From JAGNXB01 sp942490895 (GTDB taxonomy: Bacteria; Bacteroidota; Bacteroidia; Chitinophagales; Saprospiraceae), in assembly GCA_942490895.1 (NCBI GenBank), contig CALNZC010000029.1, positions 1 through 64,000 on the forward strand: a stretch of DNA of 64,000 nucleotides, given 5' to 3'. The notes under the pieces are model-generated. The model did no database searches. It had not been told where the DNA came from and saw nothing but the letters and a program-made list of their open reading frames with translations. Shown here piece by piece: positions 27,511 to 36,210 of this stretch. Each line of letters opens with the position of its first letter. Position 1 is the stretch's first letter. The position numbers and the translations under genes are program-made.

Positions 27511-28854
27511 TCAAGAGGTCAAAATCGAGATAAGTGCCTGTAAATCAAGTTTTTGCTGGTCGCCACTTTGCATATTTTTGCAAGTGAGCTGACCACTGAT
27601 TCGCTCAGTCTCACCGATGACCAACACATAAGGCACACCAAGGGCATTGGCATACTTCATCTGCTTCTGAAATTTCACCGGTTCTGGATACAGATCGGCG
27701 GATATCCCCGCATCCCGAAGTTTGTTCAACACACCAAATGCATAAGTATGGTCCTCAGTATCAAAGGCACAAAGTAAAACCTGGAGGCTAGTCACTGCAT
27801 TGGCGGGAAAGAGGTCCAGCGTTTCCATGACGTCATAAATTCGATCTGCACCAAAGGAAATCCCTACACCGGACATCCCCTTCAATCCGAACACCCCCGT
27901 CAGATCCGCATATCGACCGCCACCACCGATGCTACCCATCTCTACCCCAACTGCCTTGACTTCGAATATACAGCCGGTGTAATAGTTCAAACCACGAGCA
28001 AGGGTAAGATCCAGGATCCAGGGGTTGTTCAGGTTGACATCTTGCAAGTAGGCGGTCACTTGATCCATTTCCTCCAGTCCCAAAGCACCCTCCGGATGCC
28101 CCGCCAGGATGGGGCGAAGTTGTTCCAGGTCCGGATCGGCCAGAGACTGGATGACCTGATTCACACCCTCCTCAGGAATGCCCCTGTCCACCATATCTTT
28201 TCGCACTCCATCCCACCCGATCTTATCGGCTTTGTCGATAGACATGGTCATGGCCTGAAAATGATCTCCGATGCCACAAACTGCCGCCAGTCCAGCCAGG
28301 AGCTTTCGATTGTTGACCCGGATTTCGACTGGAATCCCCAGACGATGGAAGGCTTCATCATACAAGCGAATCAACTCCGCCTCATACATCAGCGAATCCG
28401 AACCAATCACATCAGCATCACACTGAAAAAATTCCTGATAGCGTCCCTTCTGTGGGCGATCAGCCCTCCATACCGGCTGGATCTGATATCGCTTAAAGGG
28501 GAAGGATAAGTCATTTTGGTTCATTACCACAAAACGGGCAAACGGAACGGTCAGGTCATAGCGCAACCCCCGCTTGGAGATGGAAGGCAATACTTTATTA
28601 CTGTCCCGGCTGGTCAAAGCCAGGTTATCTGCCTTGGACAGAAAATCCCCATTATTCAAGACTTTAAACAAGAGCTGGTCCCCTTCCTCTCCATATTTGC
28701 CGGTCAGGGTGGTCAGACTTTCCATTGCCGGTGTCTCGATTGGGCGATAACCATACCGCACAAATGCTTCCCGGATCACTGAAAAAATATACTGTCGGCG
28801 ATCTACCTGATCCGGGCCAAAGTCTCGGGTACCTTTTGGAATGCTGGGCTTCAT
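27511..28854 (-). CDS. hisS: histidine--tRNA ligase
   Basis: A 447-aa class II aminoacyl-tRNA synthetase. Motif 1 region P-K-G-T-R-D-F-G-P near the N terminus; L-R-Y-D-L-T-V-P-F-A-R for the substrate pocket; motif 2 around Q-P-V-W-R-A-D-R-P-Q-K-G-R-Y; histidine-specific L-A-R-G-L-N-Y-Y-T-G; motif 3 G-G-G-R-Y-A-D-L plus G-V-G-I-S-F-G-A-D-R; and a C-terminal anticodon-binding domain (about 355-447). Length is within the family range. It lies 56 bases downstream of pheS on the same strand, so the two may be co-transcribed. The intergenic spacer is a G-A-G-rich repeat-like sequence. Confidence 0.97.
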   Translation of the reverse strand: MKPSIPKGTRDFGPDQVDRRQYIFSVIREAFVRYGYRPIETPAMESLTTLTGKYGEEGDQLLFKVLNNGDFLSKADNLALTSRDSNKVLPSISKRGLRYDLTVPFARFVVMNQNDLSFPFKRYQIQPVWRADRPQKGRYQEFFQCDADVIGSDSLMYEAELIRLYDEAFHRLGIPVEIRVNNRKLLAGLAAVCGIGDHFQAMTMSIDKADKIGWDGVRKDMVDRGIPEEGVNQVIQSLADPDLEQLRPILAGHPEGALGLEEMDQVTAYLQDVNLNNPWILDLTLARGLNYYTGCIFEVKAVGVEMGSIGGGGRYADLTGVFGLKGMSGVGISFGADRIYDVMETLDLFPANAVTSLQVLLCAFDTEDHTYAFGVLNKLRDAGISADLYPEPVKFQKQMKYANALGVPYVLVIGETERISGQLTCKNMQSGDQQKLDLQALISILTS

Positions 28855-28910
28855 TTCGTAGAGGAGTTGAGGAGAGAAGGAGTTGAGGAGAATTGGAGGG
28901 GTTGATGGCC

Positions 28911-29948
28911 CTAGACTACGGATTGGAATTGCTTGAGAAAGCGCACATCATTCTCGAACATCAGGCGGATATCCTCGATATTATATTTGAGCATGGCGGT
29001 CCGTTCGATGCCGATACCGAATGCAAATCCGGTATATCGCTCGGAATCAATACCACAATTCTCCAGCACGGCAGGATCGACCATGCCGCAACCCAGTACT
29101 TCCAGCCAACCGGTGCCTTTAGTGATGCGATAGTCTTTTTCACTGTTCAGACCCATGTACACATCCATCTCGGCGCTGGGTTCTGTGAATGGGAAATAGG
29201 ATGGGCGCAAACGGATCTGACGATCGCCACCATAAAACTCACGGACAAAATAATGCAGGGTCTGCTTGAGATCTGCAAAGCTGACGCCTTCATCGATATA
29301 CAATCCCTCGATCTGATGGAACTGGCAGTGTGATCGCGCAGAAATCGTCTCATTCCGATAGACCCGCCCGGGAGCCACGATACGAATCGGTGGCTTCTGG
29401 CTAGTCATTACTCGAGCTTGTACACTGGAGGTGTGGGTGCGCAACACCATCTTGGGTGCATCCACTACATAGAAGGTATCCTGCATATCGCGGGCTGGGT
29501 GATCCTCCGGAGTGTTCATAGCGGTGAAGTTGTGCCAGTCATCCTCCACTTCCCGATCGTCCGCAACTGTAAAGCCGATGCGGGAAAAGATATCGATCAT
29601 TTCCTGCATCACCAGGGAGACGGGGTGACGAGAGCCCAAAGGACGAGGTTCGCCCGGGGCGCTGAGGTCCAAATCGGCAAAAGCAGCTTTCTGTCCTGCC
29701 CGTTTCATCTCCGCCTGTAAGGTTTCAAAGATGCTCTCGGCAGTCGTTTTTGCCTCATTGACCAACTGGCCATACTCCTTCTTCCGGGTGTTTTCCACCT
29801 GCTTGATCTCACCGAAGAGTGGCTTCAGGATGTTCTTGGAGCCGAGGAATCGGATCCTGAACTGTTCGAGTTCATCCTTGTCAGCAAGGCGGGTGGACTT
29901 GATCTCATCGATCAAGGATTGTACTGTATCAAATAGAGCTTGAGACAT
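28911..29948 (-). CDS. pheS: phenylalanine--tRNA ligase alpha subunit
   Basis: A 345-aa subunit of the class II heterotetramer that charges tRNA-Phe. The N-terminal coiled coil (about 1-90) is followed by the catalytic core with L-G-S-R-H-P, the signature F-T-A-M-N-T-P-E-D-H-P-A-R-D-M-Q-D-T-F-Y, motif 2 P-G-R-V-Y-R-N-E, and motif 3 F-G-I-G-I-E-R-T-A-M-L-K-Y near the end. The start at 29,948 (MSQALFDTV) is preferred to an in-frame ATG at 29,969. A TACCTTTG promoter box at 29,974-29,967 overlaps that upstream codon and leaves a leader of only a few bases. pheT is not in the window. Confidence 0.97.
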   Translation of the reverse strand: MSQALFDTVQSLIDEIKSTRLADKDELEQFRIRFLGSKNILKPLFGEIKQVENTRKKEYGQLVNEAKTTAESIFETLQAEMKRAGQKAAFADLDLSAPGEPRPLGSRHPVSLVMQEMIDIFSRIGFTVADDREVEDDWHNFTAMNTPEDHPARDMQDTFYVVDAPKMVLRTHTSSVQARVMTSQKPPIRIVAPGRVYRNETISARSHCQFHQIEGLYIDEGVSFADLKQTLHYFVREFYGGDRQIRLRPSYFPFTEPSAEMDVYMGLNSEKDYRITKGTGWLEVLGCGMVDPAVLENCGIDSERYTGFAFGIGIERTAMLKYNIEDIRLMFENDVRFLKQFQSVV

Positions 29949-29966
29949 ATTCTGGCTTTGAAGGGG

Positions 29967-29974
29967 CAAAGGTA
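29967..29974 (-). promoter_or_regulatory. TAnnTTTG minus-7 box of pheS
   Basis: On the minus strand TACCTTTG fits the Bacteroidota minus-7 box and ends 18 bases before the preferred pheS start at 29,948. It makes the alternative ATG at 29,969 unlikely. Confidence 0.5.
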
Positions 29975-30039
29975 AGGGGAAATGAAAGAAGTGGCTCAGG
30001 GATGGGGGATGAGACGATTTTTGGTATTGGGACTTGGGC

Positions 30040-30210
30040 GTTGGGAATTGGCTTTTTACCTGATGGTCTCGGGAAGAGTTATTGGGTTATTGCGGTATTT
30101 CGATATTTCGAAAGTCACGACCTGGCAGGAACATCCTGAAACCAGGAATCAGGAATCAGGAATCAGGAACAAAGGAATGTGGGATTTGGGTCCAGGAGTG
30201 GGGGCTGAGG
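30040..30210. repeat. modular intergenic repeat patch 2
   Basis: Upstream of pheS the spacer holds words seen in the other clusters: GTTATTGGGTTATTGCGGTATTTCGATATTTCGAA split over 30,078-30,114, a diverged GTCACGACCTGGCAGGAACA, and a run of AGGAATC units (about 30,140-30,170). The remaining ~140 bases to the next gene show nothing recognisable. Confidence 0.65.
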
Positions 30211-30353
30211 ACCGAATCACTATTTCGTTTTTATGTGATTTCGATTGGCATGCCAACCATGATTCTGGATGGACTTTGCCTTTACCCCCTCACTTAGATA
30301 CCCGGGTCCAGGATAGCCAAACGCAGCAATTGGCTAAAGGTGGTCCCCTATAT

Positions 30354-30980
30354 TTATGATATCCATGTCATTTCAGAATATATTTCCTGCCAATCCTCTC
30401 CTACCTTTTGAAAAGTATAGATCCACCCGGAGCCACCATTCCCCATATACTCAATGAAAAAGAGCACACGTTGCCGATTAGGAGTAAACAGTGGAATACT
30501 ACATCGCCGAAATTGAAAGAACATTGAATCATTTTTCTTTATTCGGTCTTTCAACTCTTCGAACGAAATGAGAGGGAATAAAACATCTTTTGAAAACTGC
30601 CAATCAGATGTTTTTGGAAGATGAAGCAATTTCTGATGGTAATAATTTACCTCTTCTACCGACAGACAACCCAATTCGCCATACCGCTTAAGATCTTTAT
30701 ATGACAGGTGTGGAATCATCGGAGGTGGGGGCATCGGATAGGTCAAATAATCACCTTTCGCCCAGCATGCTTCCATCCTTTGATACTCCGGATCCAGTGT
30801 ATTGATATAATGTATATTAGATAAGGTAGATTGTGTAAGTATTTCTGGAAAGTGGTCCGAAAGTAGGGCATCAAATTCACAAATATCACTATTCGAAATA
30901 TAAGGTCGTTCCACTTTACAGGCCGACCAACAGACAGCAAAAAGGAATACAGCTACACTGCAAATACTTGAATATCCCAT
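30354..30980 (-). CDS. lipoprotein of unknown function
   Basis: A 208-aa protein with a lipoprotein-type signal (hydrophobic SVAVFLFAVCWSAC, Cys at about 21). The mature part is mixed alpha/beta with a proline cluster (PMPPPPM near 85) and ends in a W-I-Y-T-F-Q-K-V-G-E-D-W pattern common in small periplasmic beta domains. No family recognised. It starts 2 bases after the stop of the lipoprotein gene upstream (31,585-30,983), so the two form an operon. Codons look more AT-rich than in the surrounding aminoacyl-tRNA synthetase and galE genes. Confidence 0.7.
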   Translation of the reverse strand: MGYSSICSVAVFLFAVCWSACKVERPYISNSDICEFDALLSDHFPEILTQSTLSNIHYINTLDPEYQRMEACWAKGDYLTYPMPPPPMIPHLSYKDLKRYGELGCLSVEEVNYYHQKLLHLPKTSDWQFSKDVLFPLISFEELKDRIKKNDSMFFQFRRCSIPLFTPNRQRVLFFIEYMGNGGSGWIYTFQKVGEDWQEIYSEMTWIS

Positions 30981-30982
30981 GT

Positions 30983-31585
30983 TTAGGAAGCTTTTTTAGT
31001 ATCTACTGTAGCACCTTTTGGAGGCTCAGGCCAGAAGGTCCCCAACTGGAACGGCAAATGAGTAACTACATCTGAAAAACGAAAATGAATATGATTGTAG
31101 GCTATGGCCAATTTCAATAATGCATCTTTCACCTTATGGCCAGGAATTTCATTTGACACTTCAATAATGATGATTGACTTTCCGGGATGGCTTGCATGCT
31201 CTGGACTCCTTTCTGGATTGAGAATATGATTCAAGAGTACATCTTTTAGTTGACCTGAAGAATATAGCGATTGAATTGTGTCCAAGGTAAGAACCAAATA
31301 ATTCCTTGGGCGGAAAAACATACAACCCATTGTCTTTCTGCACCGAGCAATGGGTGAAAGAAGATATGTAGTATCTGATCCTTCCGGGTTCAAAGAAAAC
31401 TGAATAGATACGGTATCACATGCAAGCGAATCGGCCAGATTCACCATCTCCAAAAAATCAATCTGCATAGAATCATCAATGGTCATGAAGGTCTGTTCCC
31501 AATTTGGACGTAGATCTACAACCGTTTTTTGGGATTCAGAAATGCAACCAGTCAGAAGAACAAGTAATAGAAGAATACGCATCAC
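30983..31585 (-). CDS. lipoprotein of unknown function
   Basis: A 200-aa protein beginning MMRILLLLVLLTGCIS, a textbook lipobox (L-L-T-G-C). The mature sequence has no motif I recognise. It contains a short C-x10-C pair (about 87-98) and a pattern G-K-S-I-I-I-I-E-V-S-N-E that looks like a beta strand followed by a conserved turn, so a small alpha/beta periplasmic domain is likely. It is the first gene of a two-gene unit with the lipoprotein at 30,980-30,354. Both lie between a repeat patch and galE. Confidence 0.7.
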   Translation of the reverse strand: MMRILLLLVLLTGCISESQKTVVDLRPNWEQTFMTIDDSMQIDFLEMVNLADSLACDTVSIQFSLNPEGSDTTYLLSPIARCRKTMGCMFFRPRNYLVLTLDTIQSLYSSGQLKDVLLNHILNPERSPEHASHPGKSIIIIEVSNEIPGHKVKDALLKLAIAYNHIHFRFSDVVTHLPFQLGTFWPEPPKGATVDTKKAS

Positions 31586-31764
31586 CAGGGCATTTCTATC
31601 AAGATGCTAAAGCGTTGAAGTGTGGTGGACACTTTTGAAATTAAAATACCGCGATAACGTAATGATCATCCAATAAGAAGGCTCAAACGGGAATGAAAAT
31701 TAACGTGACTTCAAAGGACAGCTCGAATCAGGCATTGACATCCTGCGAGCCGCGAATAGCGAAA

Positions 31765-32817
31765 TTAATCGCCACCCTTCCACCCCCCACTCTCCACTCT
31801 CTTCACTTCCCACTTCCAGGCGCTGCCGGCCATTTCTTCCAGGGTGCGCTGTGCAGTCCAACCCAGGATCTGATTCGCCTTAGTAGTATCGGCCCAGACC
31901 TGCTCCACATCCCCGGGTCGGCGATCTACGATCTGGTAGTCCAGTTTGACTCCCGTTGCCCGCTCAAAAGCCTGGATCACCTGCAGCACTGTTGAACCTC
32001 TACCAGTCCCGATATTAAAGGTCTCGTAAGGAGAAGACTGTCGTTTTTCGATCAACCTTTCCAGGGCAATCCGATGAGCGGCAGCCAGGTCGGAGACGTG
32101 GATATAATCGCGAACAGCAGTGCCATCCGGGGTGGTGTAATCACCGCCAAACACCTTTAGATTGTCACGTAATCCGGCTGCGGTTTGGGTGATAAACGGC
32201 ATCAGGTTCGCCGGGACACCAAGGGGCAACTCACCGATCAATGCCGAAGGGTCTGCCCCGACAGGATTGAAATAACGTAATGAGATCACACCCTGAAACT
32301 GTTTGGCTGCCACCACATCCTGCAAGATCTCTTCACAGATCTGCTTGGTATTCCCATAGGGTGACTGCGCCGGCTGAATAGGGGCATCTTCTGTAACAGG
32401 CAACACTTCCGGCTGTCCGTACACTGTACAAGAAGAAGAAAAGATCAAATTGTCCATTTCCAATATGCGCATCACCTGCAACAAGCTGGTCATCCCGCCG
32501 ACATTGTTGGTATAATAGACCAGAGGGTTCTCGACACTTTCTCCAACAGCTTTGAATGCGGCAAAGTGGATAACGCCCACGGCATCTCGATGCACAGAAA
32601 GCAATTCTAGCAGGGCCTTGTGATCGCAGATATCGACCTGTGAAAATGTCGGCCGTATGCCAGTGATGGCTTCAATCCCATCCAGGACACCGATATCAGA
32701 ATTCGACAAATTATCGAGGACAATAACCGTATACCCTGACCGCTGCAAGTCAACCACAGTATGCGACCCGATATAACCGGTCCCACCAGTTACAATGACC
32801 TTTCCTTTTCCAGACAT
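31765..32817 (-). CDS. galE: UDP-glucose 4-epimerase
   Basis: A 350-aa short-chain dehydrogenase/reductase of the extended family, interconverting UDP-glucose and UDP-galactose with bound NAD. The NAD site is G-G-T-G-Y-I-G-S-H near the N terminus. The catalytic tyrosine and lysine are in S-P-Y-G-N-T-K, with the catalytic serine in S-S-S-C-T-V-Y. The substrate region includes Y-F-N-P-V-G-A and R-D-Y-I-H-V-S-D-L. The start at 32,817 (MSGKGKVIVTGG) is clear; the longer frame to 33,015 adds a Trp/Cys-rich stretch with no sense. The last ~20 residues (WKWEVKRVESGG...) look like translated intergenic repeat words rather than the usual GalE end. Confidence 0.95.
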   Translation of the reverse strand: MSGKGKVIVTGGTGYIGSHTVVDLQRSGYTVIVLDNLSNSDIGVLDGIEAITGIRPTFSQVDICDHKALLELLSVHRDAVGVIHFAAFKAVGESVENPLVYYTNNVGGMTSLLQVMRILEMDNLIFSSSCTVYGQPEVLPVTEDAPIQPAQSPYGNTKQICEEILQDVVAAKQFQGVISLRYFNPVGADPSALIGELPLGVPANLMPFITQTAAGLRDNLKVFGGDYTTPDGTAVRDYIHVSDLAAAHRIALERLIEKRQSSPYETFNIGTGRGSTVLQVIQAFERATGVKLDYQIVDRRPGDVEQVWADTTKANQILGWTAQRTLEEMAGSAWKWEVKRVESGGWKGGD

Positions 32818-33085
32818 GGAGCTAAGGTAAGGGTTCGTAGAGATGCACTGGCATATGTAAGCAATCAATCGGCCTATCCATGGTTCCGCTGATCCGGAAC
32901 AGTACGTATAAGGAGACCAACCCAAAGGAAACCACCAGCCCGAGTCGGTACTTGCTGATACCCACACATTATGCATATACTTGTCTGAACAAGGGATAAA
33001 GCATAAACTGACCATTCGTAAGCACTAGCATCAGACTCAACGCTCACCTTTGTCAAATCTATTCGCAAAGTCAAAACAATCTCAA

Positions 33086-34120
33086 ATGAAACGTCTGATC
33101 TTCATTTTACTCATTCTCCCCTTCCTTGGATTCAGTCAGAATACGCATGACTATGTGACACTTTCTGGAAAGATCACAGATCAGAGTAGTAATTCAGTAC
33201 TGGTGAGAAGTCGCACTTTTTCCAAAACCATTCGGGTGAATGAAGATGGCACCTTTCGGGATACCTTCCAGGTTGCCACAGGGACATACAATTTGTATGA
33301 TGGTCATGAATCAACAAACGTCTTTCTTAAAAATGGATTTGACCTCTACCTCACACTCGATACAAAAGAGTTTGATGAGACAATCGTATACACTGGAACC
33401 GGTGCTGAACACAGTAATTTTTTGGCAAAAAAGAGTCTTAAGGAAGAAGAACTTTTGGACTTCGAGGCACTCAGTGAATTAGAGGATATCGCCGCTCTGG
33501 ACACGGCTTTGAACAAGATCAAAACAGCACTCAACCAGTTCTATACCTCAGATCCTCATGTAGACACACTAGTCACCTCGGAAGCAATAAAAAGCCTTGA
33601 ACCTATGCTTGTCTCCTACAAGCGCTTTCTCGGGAGCTCTATCACATTAAAAAAAGAACTGCCAAAAGGAAGCCCATCGCCTGCTTTTACAGATTATGAA
33701 AATGTGGATGGCTCTACAACATCACTTTCCGATTTGAAAGGAAAATATGTCTACATCGATGTATGGGCTACATGGTGCGGACCCTGCAAAGCGGAAATTC
33801 CATTCCTGAAGGAAATTGAAAGCGAATATCACGATCGCAATATCCATTTCGTCAGTCTGTCTATTGATGATGATAGAACCCATAGTAATTCCTGGGACAA
33901 GGCGCGCTCGGATTGGAAAGCCATGATCATTGATAAGGAGCTTGGCGGCATTCAGTTATTTGCGCCAGAAGGCTGGAAGTCCGACTTTGTCGAAGCATAT
34001 AAAATAAAAGGCATTCCTCGTTTCATCTTGATCGACCCACAAGGAAATATTGTCACGCCTGAAGCCCCACGGCCTTCGAGTGCAAAATTGAAAGCGCTAT
34101 TCAGTGCCTTGAATCTGTAA
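33086..34120 (+). CDS. TlpA-like thioredoxin-family protein with N-terminal DUF4369-like domain
   Basis: A 344-aa exported protein. Signal peptide MKRLIFILLILPFLGFSQ; an N-terminal beta-rich domain (about 20-120) of the kind found before thioredoxin domains in Bacteroidota; a helical linker; then a TlpA/AhpC-like domain (about 195-344) with W-A-T-W-C-G-P-C-K at ~226 and cis-proline in G-I-P-R-F-I-L-I. It should reduce periplasmic disulfides or relay electrons; the partner is unknown. The start at 33,086 is chosen over 33,050 because it begins the signal peptide. Divergent from galE. Confidence 0.92.
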   Translation: MKRLIFILLILPFLGFSQNTHDYVTLSGKITDQSSNSVLVRSRTFSKTIRVNEDGTFRDTFQVATGTYNLYDGHESTNVFLKNGFDLYLTLDTKEFDETIVYTGTGAEHSNFLAKKSLKEEELLDFEALSELEDIAALDTALNKIKTALNQFYTSDPHVDTLVTSEAIKSLEPMLVSYKRFLGSSITLKKELPKGSPSPAFTDYENVDGSTTSLSDLKGKYVYIDVWATWCGPCKAEIPFLKEIESEYHDRNIHFVSLSIDDDRTHSNSWDKARSDWKAMIIDKELGGIQLFAPEGWKSDFVEAYKIKGIPRFILIDPQGNIVTPEAPRPSSAKLKALFSALNL

Positions 34121-34689
34121 GTAAATATTCACCCTTCAAAAGGCCCATCGGGATTTCTCCTACAACCCGTACATTATTGAACAGAACGTGGGAAATGCGA
34201 CCAACCTTTTTCCGCACCTCTAAATCGCGATGGTCTTCCTTTGATATTGGATGACACCTCTTAGCACATCTCAGGAGTGGCGTGAGTCATGATGCCTTTG
34301 ATGCACCAATATCTGGCATCCCCCTTCAACTATGGCCATCCTCGATGTCGGGTTGGATAAGGTTTACTTACTCAGTCGCTCACATTCCCTTACCTACAGG
34401 CCCTACCAGTGCATCCTTGAAATCTGGCTCGTCTGCCGAGATAATAAGTTGAACAAGTATCGCGCCACCCGGAATCATTCCAGTTTCTCCTTTAGTTTAA
34501 AGTCATTCCCAACTTGGGATCTCACACTGGAATGCACCCTCGACGAACCCCAGATGTCCACTTTCAATCTCCTCAAAGGAAGAAATCCAGAAATTAAATA
34601 CGTTTTAAATGAGACAAAATGTCCTTTTCGGGTCACATTCCGATTCTTGGCAACATAGGACAGTACATTCTCACTAAATCGTAAACAAA
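34121..34689. other. intergenic stretch without recognisable features
   Basis: About 570 bases between the TlpA-like gene and the papain-fold protease. An open frame at 34,332-34,658 overlaps one on the other strand; neither has a signal peptide or known motif. I see no hairpin, repeat or promoter box that I can support. Confidence 0.5.
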
Positions 34690-35271
34690 ATGAAAAAATT
34701 ACTCTTTTATCCACTTTGGGTAGCCATTGCAGGGTATGCAGTGCTGACGAGTGGTTGTTGCACGCCAAATGCAATAATCGGTTCGCAACCCATCCCACTG
34801 CGTGCTCAAGAAACAAGTATGTGGTGCTGGGCTGCAAGTGGTGAAATGGCCATGGATTTCCTGGGTACAAATGTCTCTCAGTGTGACGAAGCAAACAAGC
34901 GATTTGGTCTTACCAATTGCTGTAATTCAAGTGTGCCCAGTGCATGTGTAAATGGAGGCTGGCCCGAATTTGCCAAGTATGATTTTACATTTAAACGCAC
35001 TTCCGATTCGGCCCTTTCCTGGGGTAGTCTGAAAAAACAGATCTACTGTCGTAGAAAGCCCGTTCCCTATTCCTGGCATTGGAATTCCGGCGGTGGCCAT
35101 ATGATGGTTGTGACCGGATACATTGAAGTAGGGGGAACGAAATACGTTACCGTGAACGACCCCTGGGCGCCGAATGTTGGAAATCAGTACCTCCTGACGT
35201 ATGACGCTTTTGTCAGCGGACCCAGCTACACGCACTGGGATGACTTTTATGACATCACTAAAAAACCTTAA
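34690..35271 (+). CDS. papain-fold (AvrRpt2-like) cysteine protease lipoprotein
   Basis: A 193-aa lipoprotein (signal MKKLLFYPLWVAIAGYAVLT, lipobox T-S-G-C at 21-24) with the layout of the papain-like AvrRpt2/C70-type family. The catalytic Cys is in S-M-W-C-W-A-A-S (about 53), a Cys-rich middle includes N-C-C-N-S-S, the catalytic His is in G-G-G-H-M-M-V-V-T-G-Y (about 141), and an Asp lies in V-N-D-P-W (about 161). The motif set supports an active protease, though substrate and processing are unknown. The next gene starts 4 bases after its stop. Alternatives are a transglutaminase-like or C39-like fold. The whole fold is short, so it has no separate prodomain. Confidence 0.85.
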   Translation: MKKLLFYPLWVAIAGYAVLTSGCCTPNAIIGSQPIPLRAQETSMWCWAASGEMAMDFLGTNVSQCDEANKRFGLTNCCNSSVPSACVNGGWPEFAKYDFTFKRTSDSALSWGSLKKQIYCRRKPVPYSWHWNSGGGHMMVVTGYIEVGGTKYVTVNDPWAPNVGNQYLLTYDAFVSGPSYTHWDDFYDITKKP

Positions 35272-35275
35272 GAAC

Positions 35276-35890
35276 ATGAAATATCTATACCTCCTCGCCC
35301 TGAGCTTTTGCATGACGATGCAAATCAATGCGCAAAACAACGACCTGCAACAAGCCGCCCGGTCCGCCTTGCAGGACATGCAGAAGATTGCATCAATGGG
35401 TAATTATGCAATGCTAGGTCTGGAATCAGCAGAAGTTATTTCAAATGCCACCATCGGTGATCCAATCACACAAAAAGTGATCGGACTGGAAAACCTGAGA
35501 GCATTCAAAGGGAGCCCAAACGAAGTGCAATCCTTGCTTGAGAATAATGACAGAGTCATCATCCCGGTGATGAAAAACAATGAAGTTGTTTCTGTCATTG
35601 CTCTTGACAAATCTAATAAAGGCTGGAAAACAGCTTCATTGGGAATGACTTCTCCGATTACCGAATATGAAGATGTGCGCCGCAAGAACCAACTTGGCGA
35701 ATCCTCGTACATGGTCCGAGTGCCTGCCTTCAATCAATACTTTATTACCCGAGGGCGCGGTTCAAATTTGGAATTTGCCAGTATTGGCCAATCAGCGGCA
35801 GATCTGAAAAACCAATCCTTCATTCCTGCCTCAGAAGCTCTAAAGTTACTACAACCGATTGCGCAGCGATACAACGGCTTACCCTGGTAG
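35276..35890 (+). CDS. exported partner protein of the papain-fold protease, unknown function
   Basis: A 204-aa protein with a Sec signal peptide (MKYLYLLALSFCMTMQINAQ). The mature sequence is alpha/beta: an N-terminal helix (DLQQAARSALQDMQK), two beta-rich repeats around VIIPVMKNNEVVSVIALDK, and a C-terminal F-I-P-A-S-E-A-L segment. No family recognised. It follows the AvrRpt2-like lipoprotein gene by 4 bases and is closed by a strong terminator, so the two form a discrete operon. A role as substrate, inhibitor or chaperone of the protease is inference from that pairing alone. Confidence 0.8.
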   Translation: MKYLYLLALSFCMTMQINAQNNDLQQAARSALQDMQKIASMGNYAMLGLESAEVISNATIGDPITQKVIGLENLRAFKGSPNEVQSLLENNDRVIIPVMKNNEVVSVIALDKSNKGWKTASLGMTSPITEYEDVRRKNQLGESSYMVRVPAFNQYFITRGRGSNLEFASIGQSAADLKNQSFIPASEALKLLQPIAQRYNGLPW

Positions 35891-35931
35891 GGCGACTGTA
35901 TGCTGATCGAGTGTTATCCTTTACTGGATTC

Positions 35932-35957
35932 ATCCCAACCCCTCCCAGGGTTGGGAT
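35932..35957 (+). terminator. intrinsic terminator of the protease operon
   Basis: Ten-bp stem ATCCCAACCC/GGGTTGGGAT with a 6-base loop, followed by TTTTAATTTT, 42 bases after the stop codon at 35,890. Confidence 0.95.
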
Positions 35958-36210
35958 TTTTAATTTTAGCGCTAGCAAAACACTTCTTTAGCGCACACCG
36001 ACTTCACGGGTGGAATGATCTCCAACAACATGAAAAATAAAACATGATTAGCTTGACCTGCTCAAAATACTTGCCTTTGAAATATTTGCCCATTCCAAAT
36101 TCATCCCGGCACTGCTCTGCAAAACAAATTGGCTCTAAAGGATGTTTCATCCACTCCGTCTTGATTCCCATATTCCATCATTCTCACTCCGCTGAAGCGA
36201 ACCCTCCCAA

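Noticed and set aside
34332..34658. 108-aa ORF between the TlpA-like and protease genes
   Set aside because: Overlaps an equally long frame on the other strand; no recognisable features.
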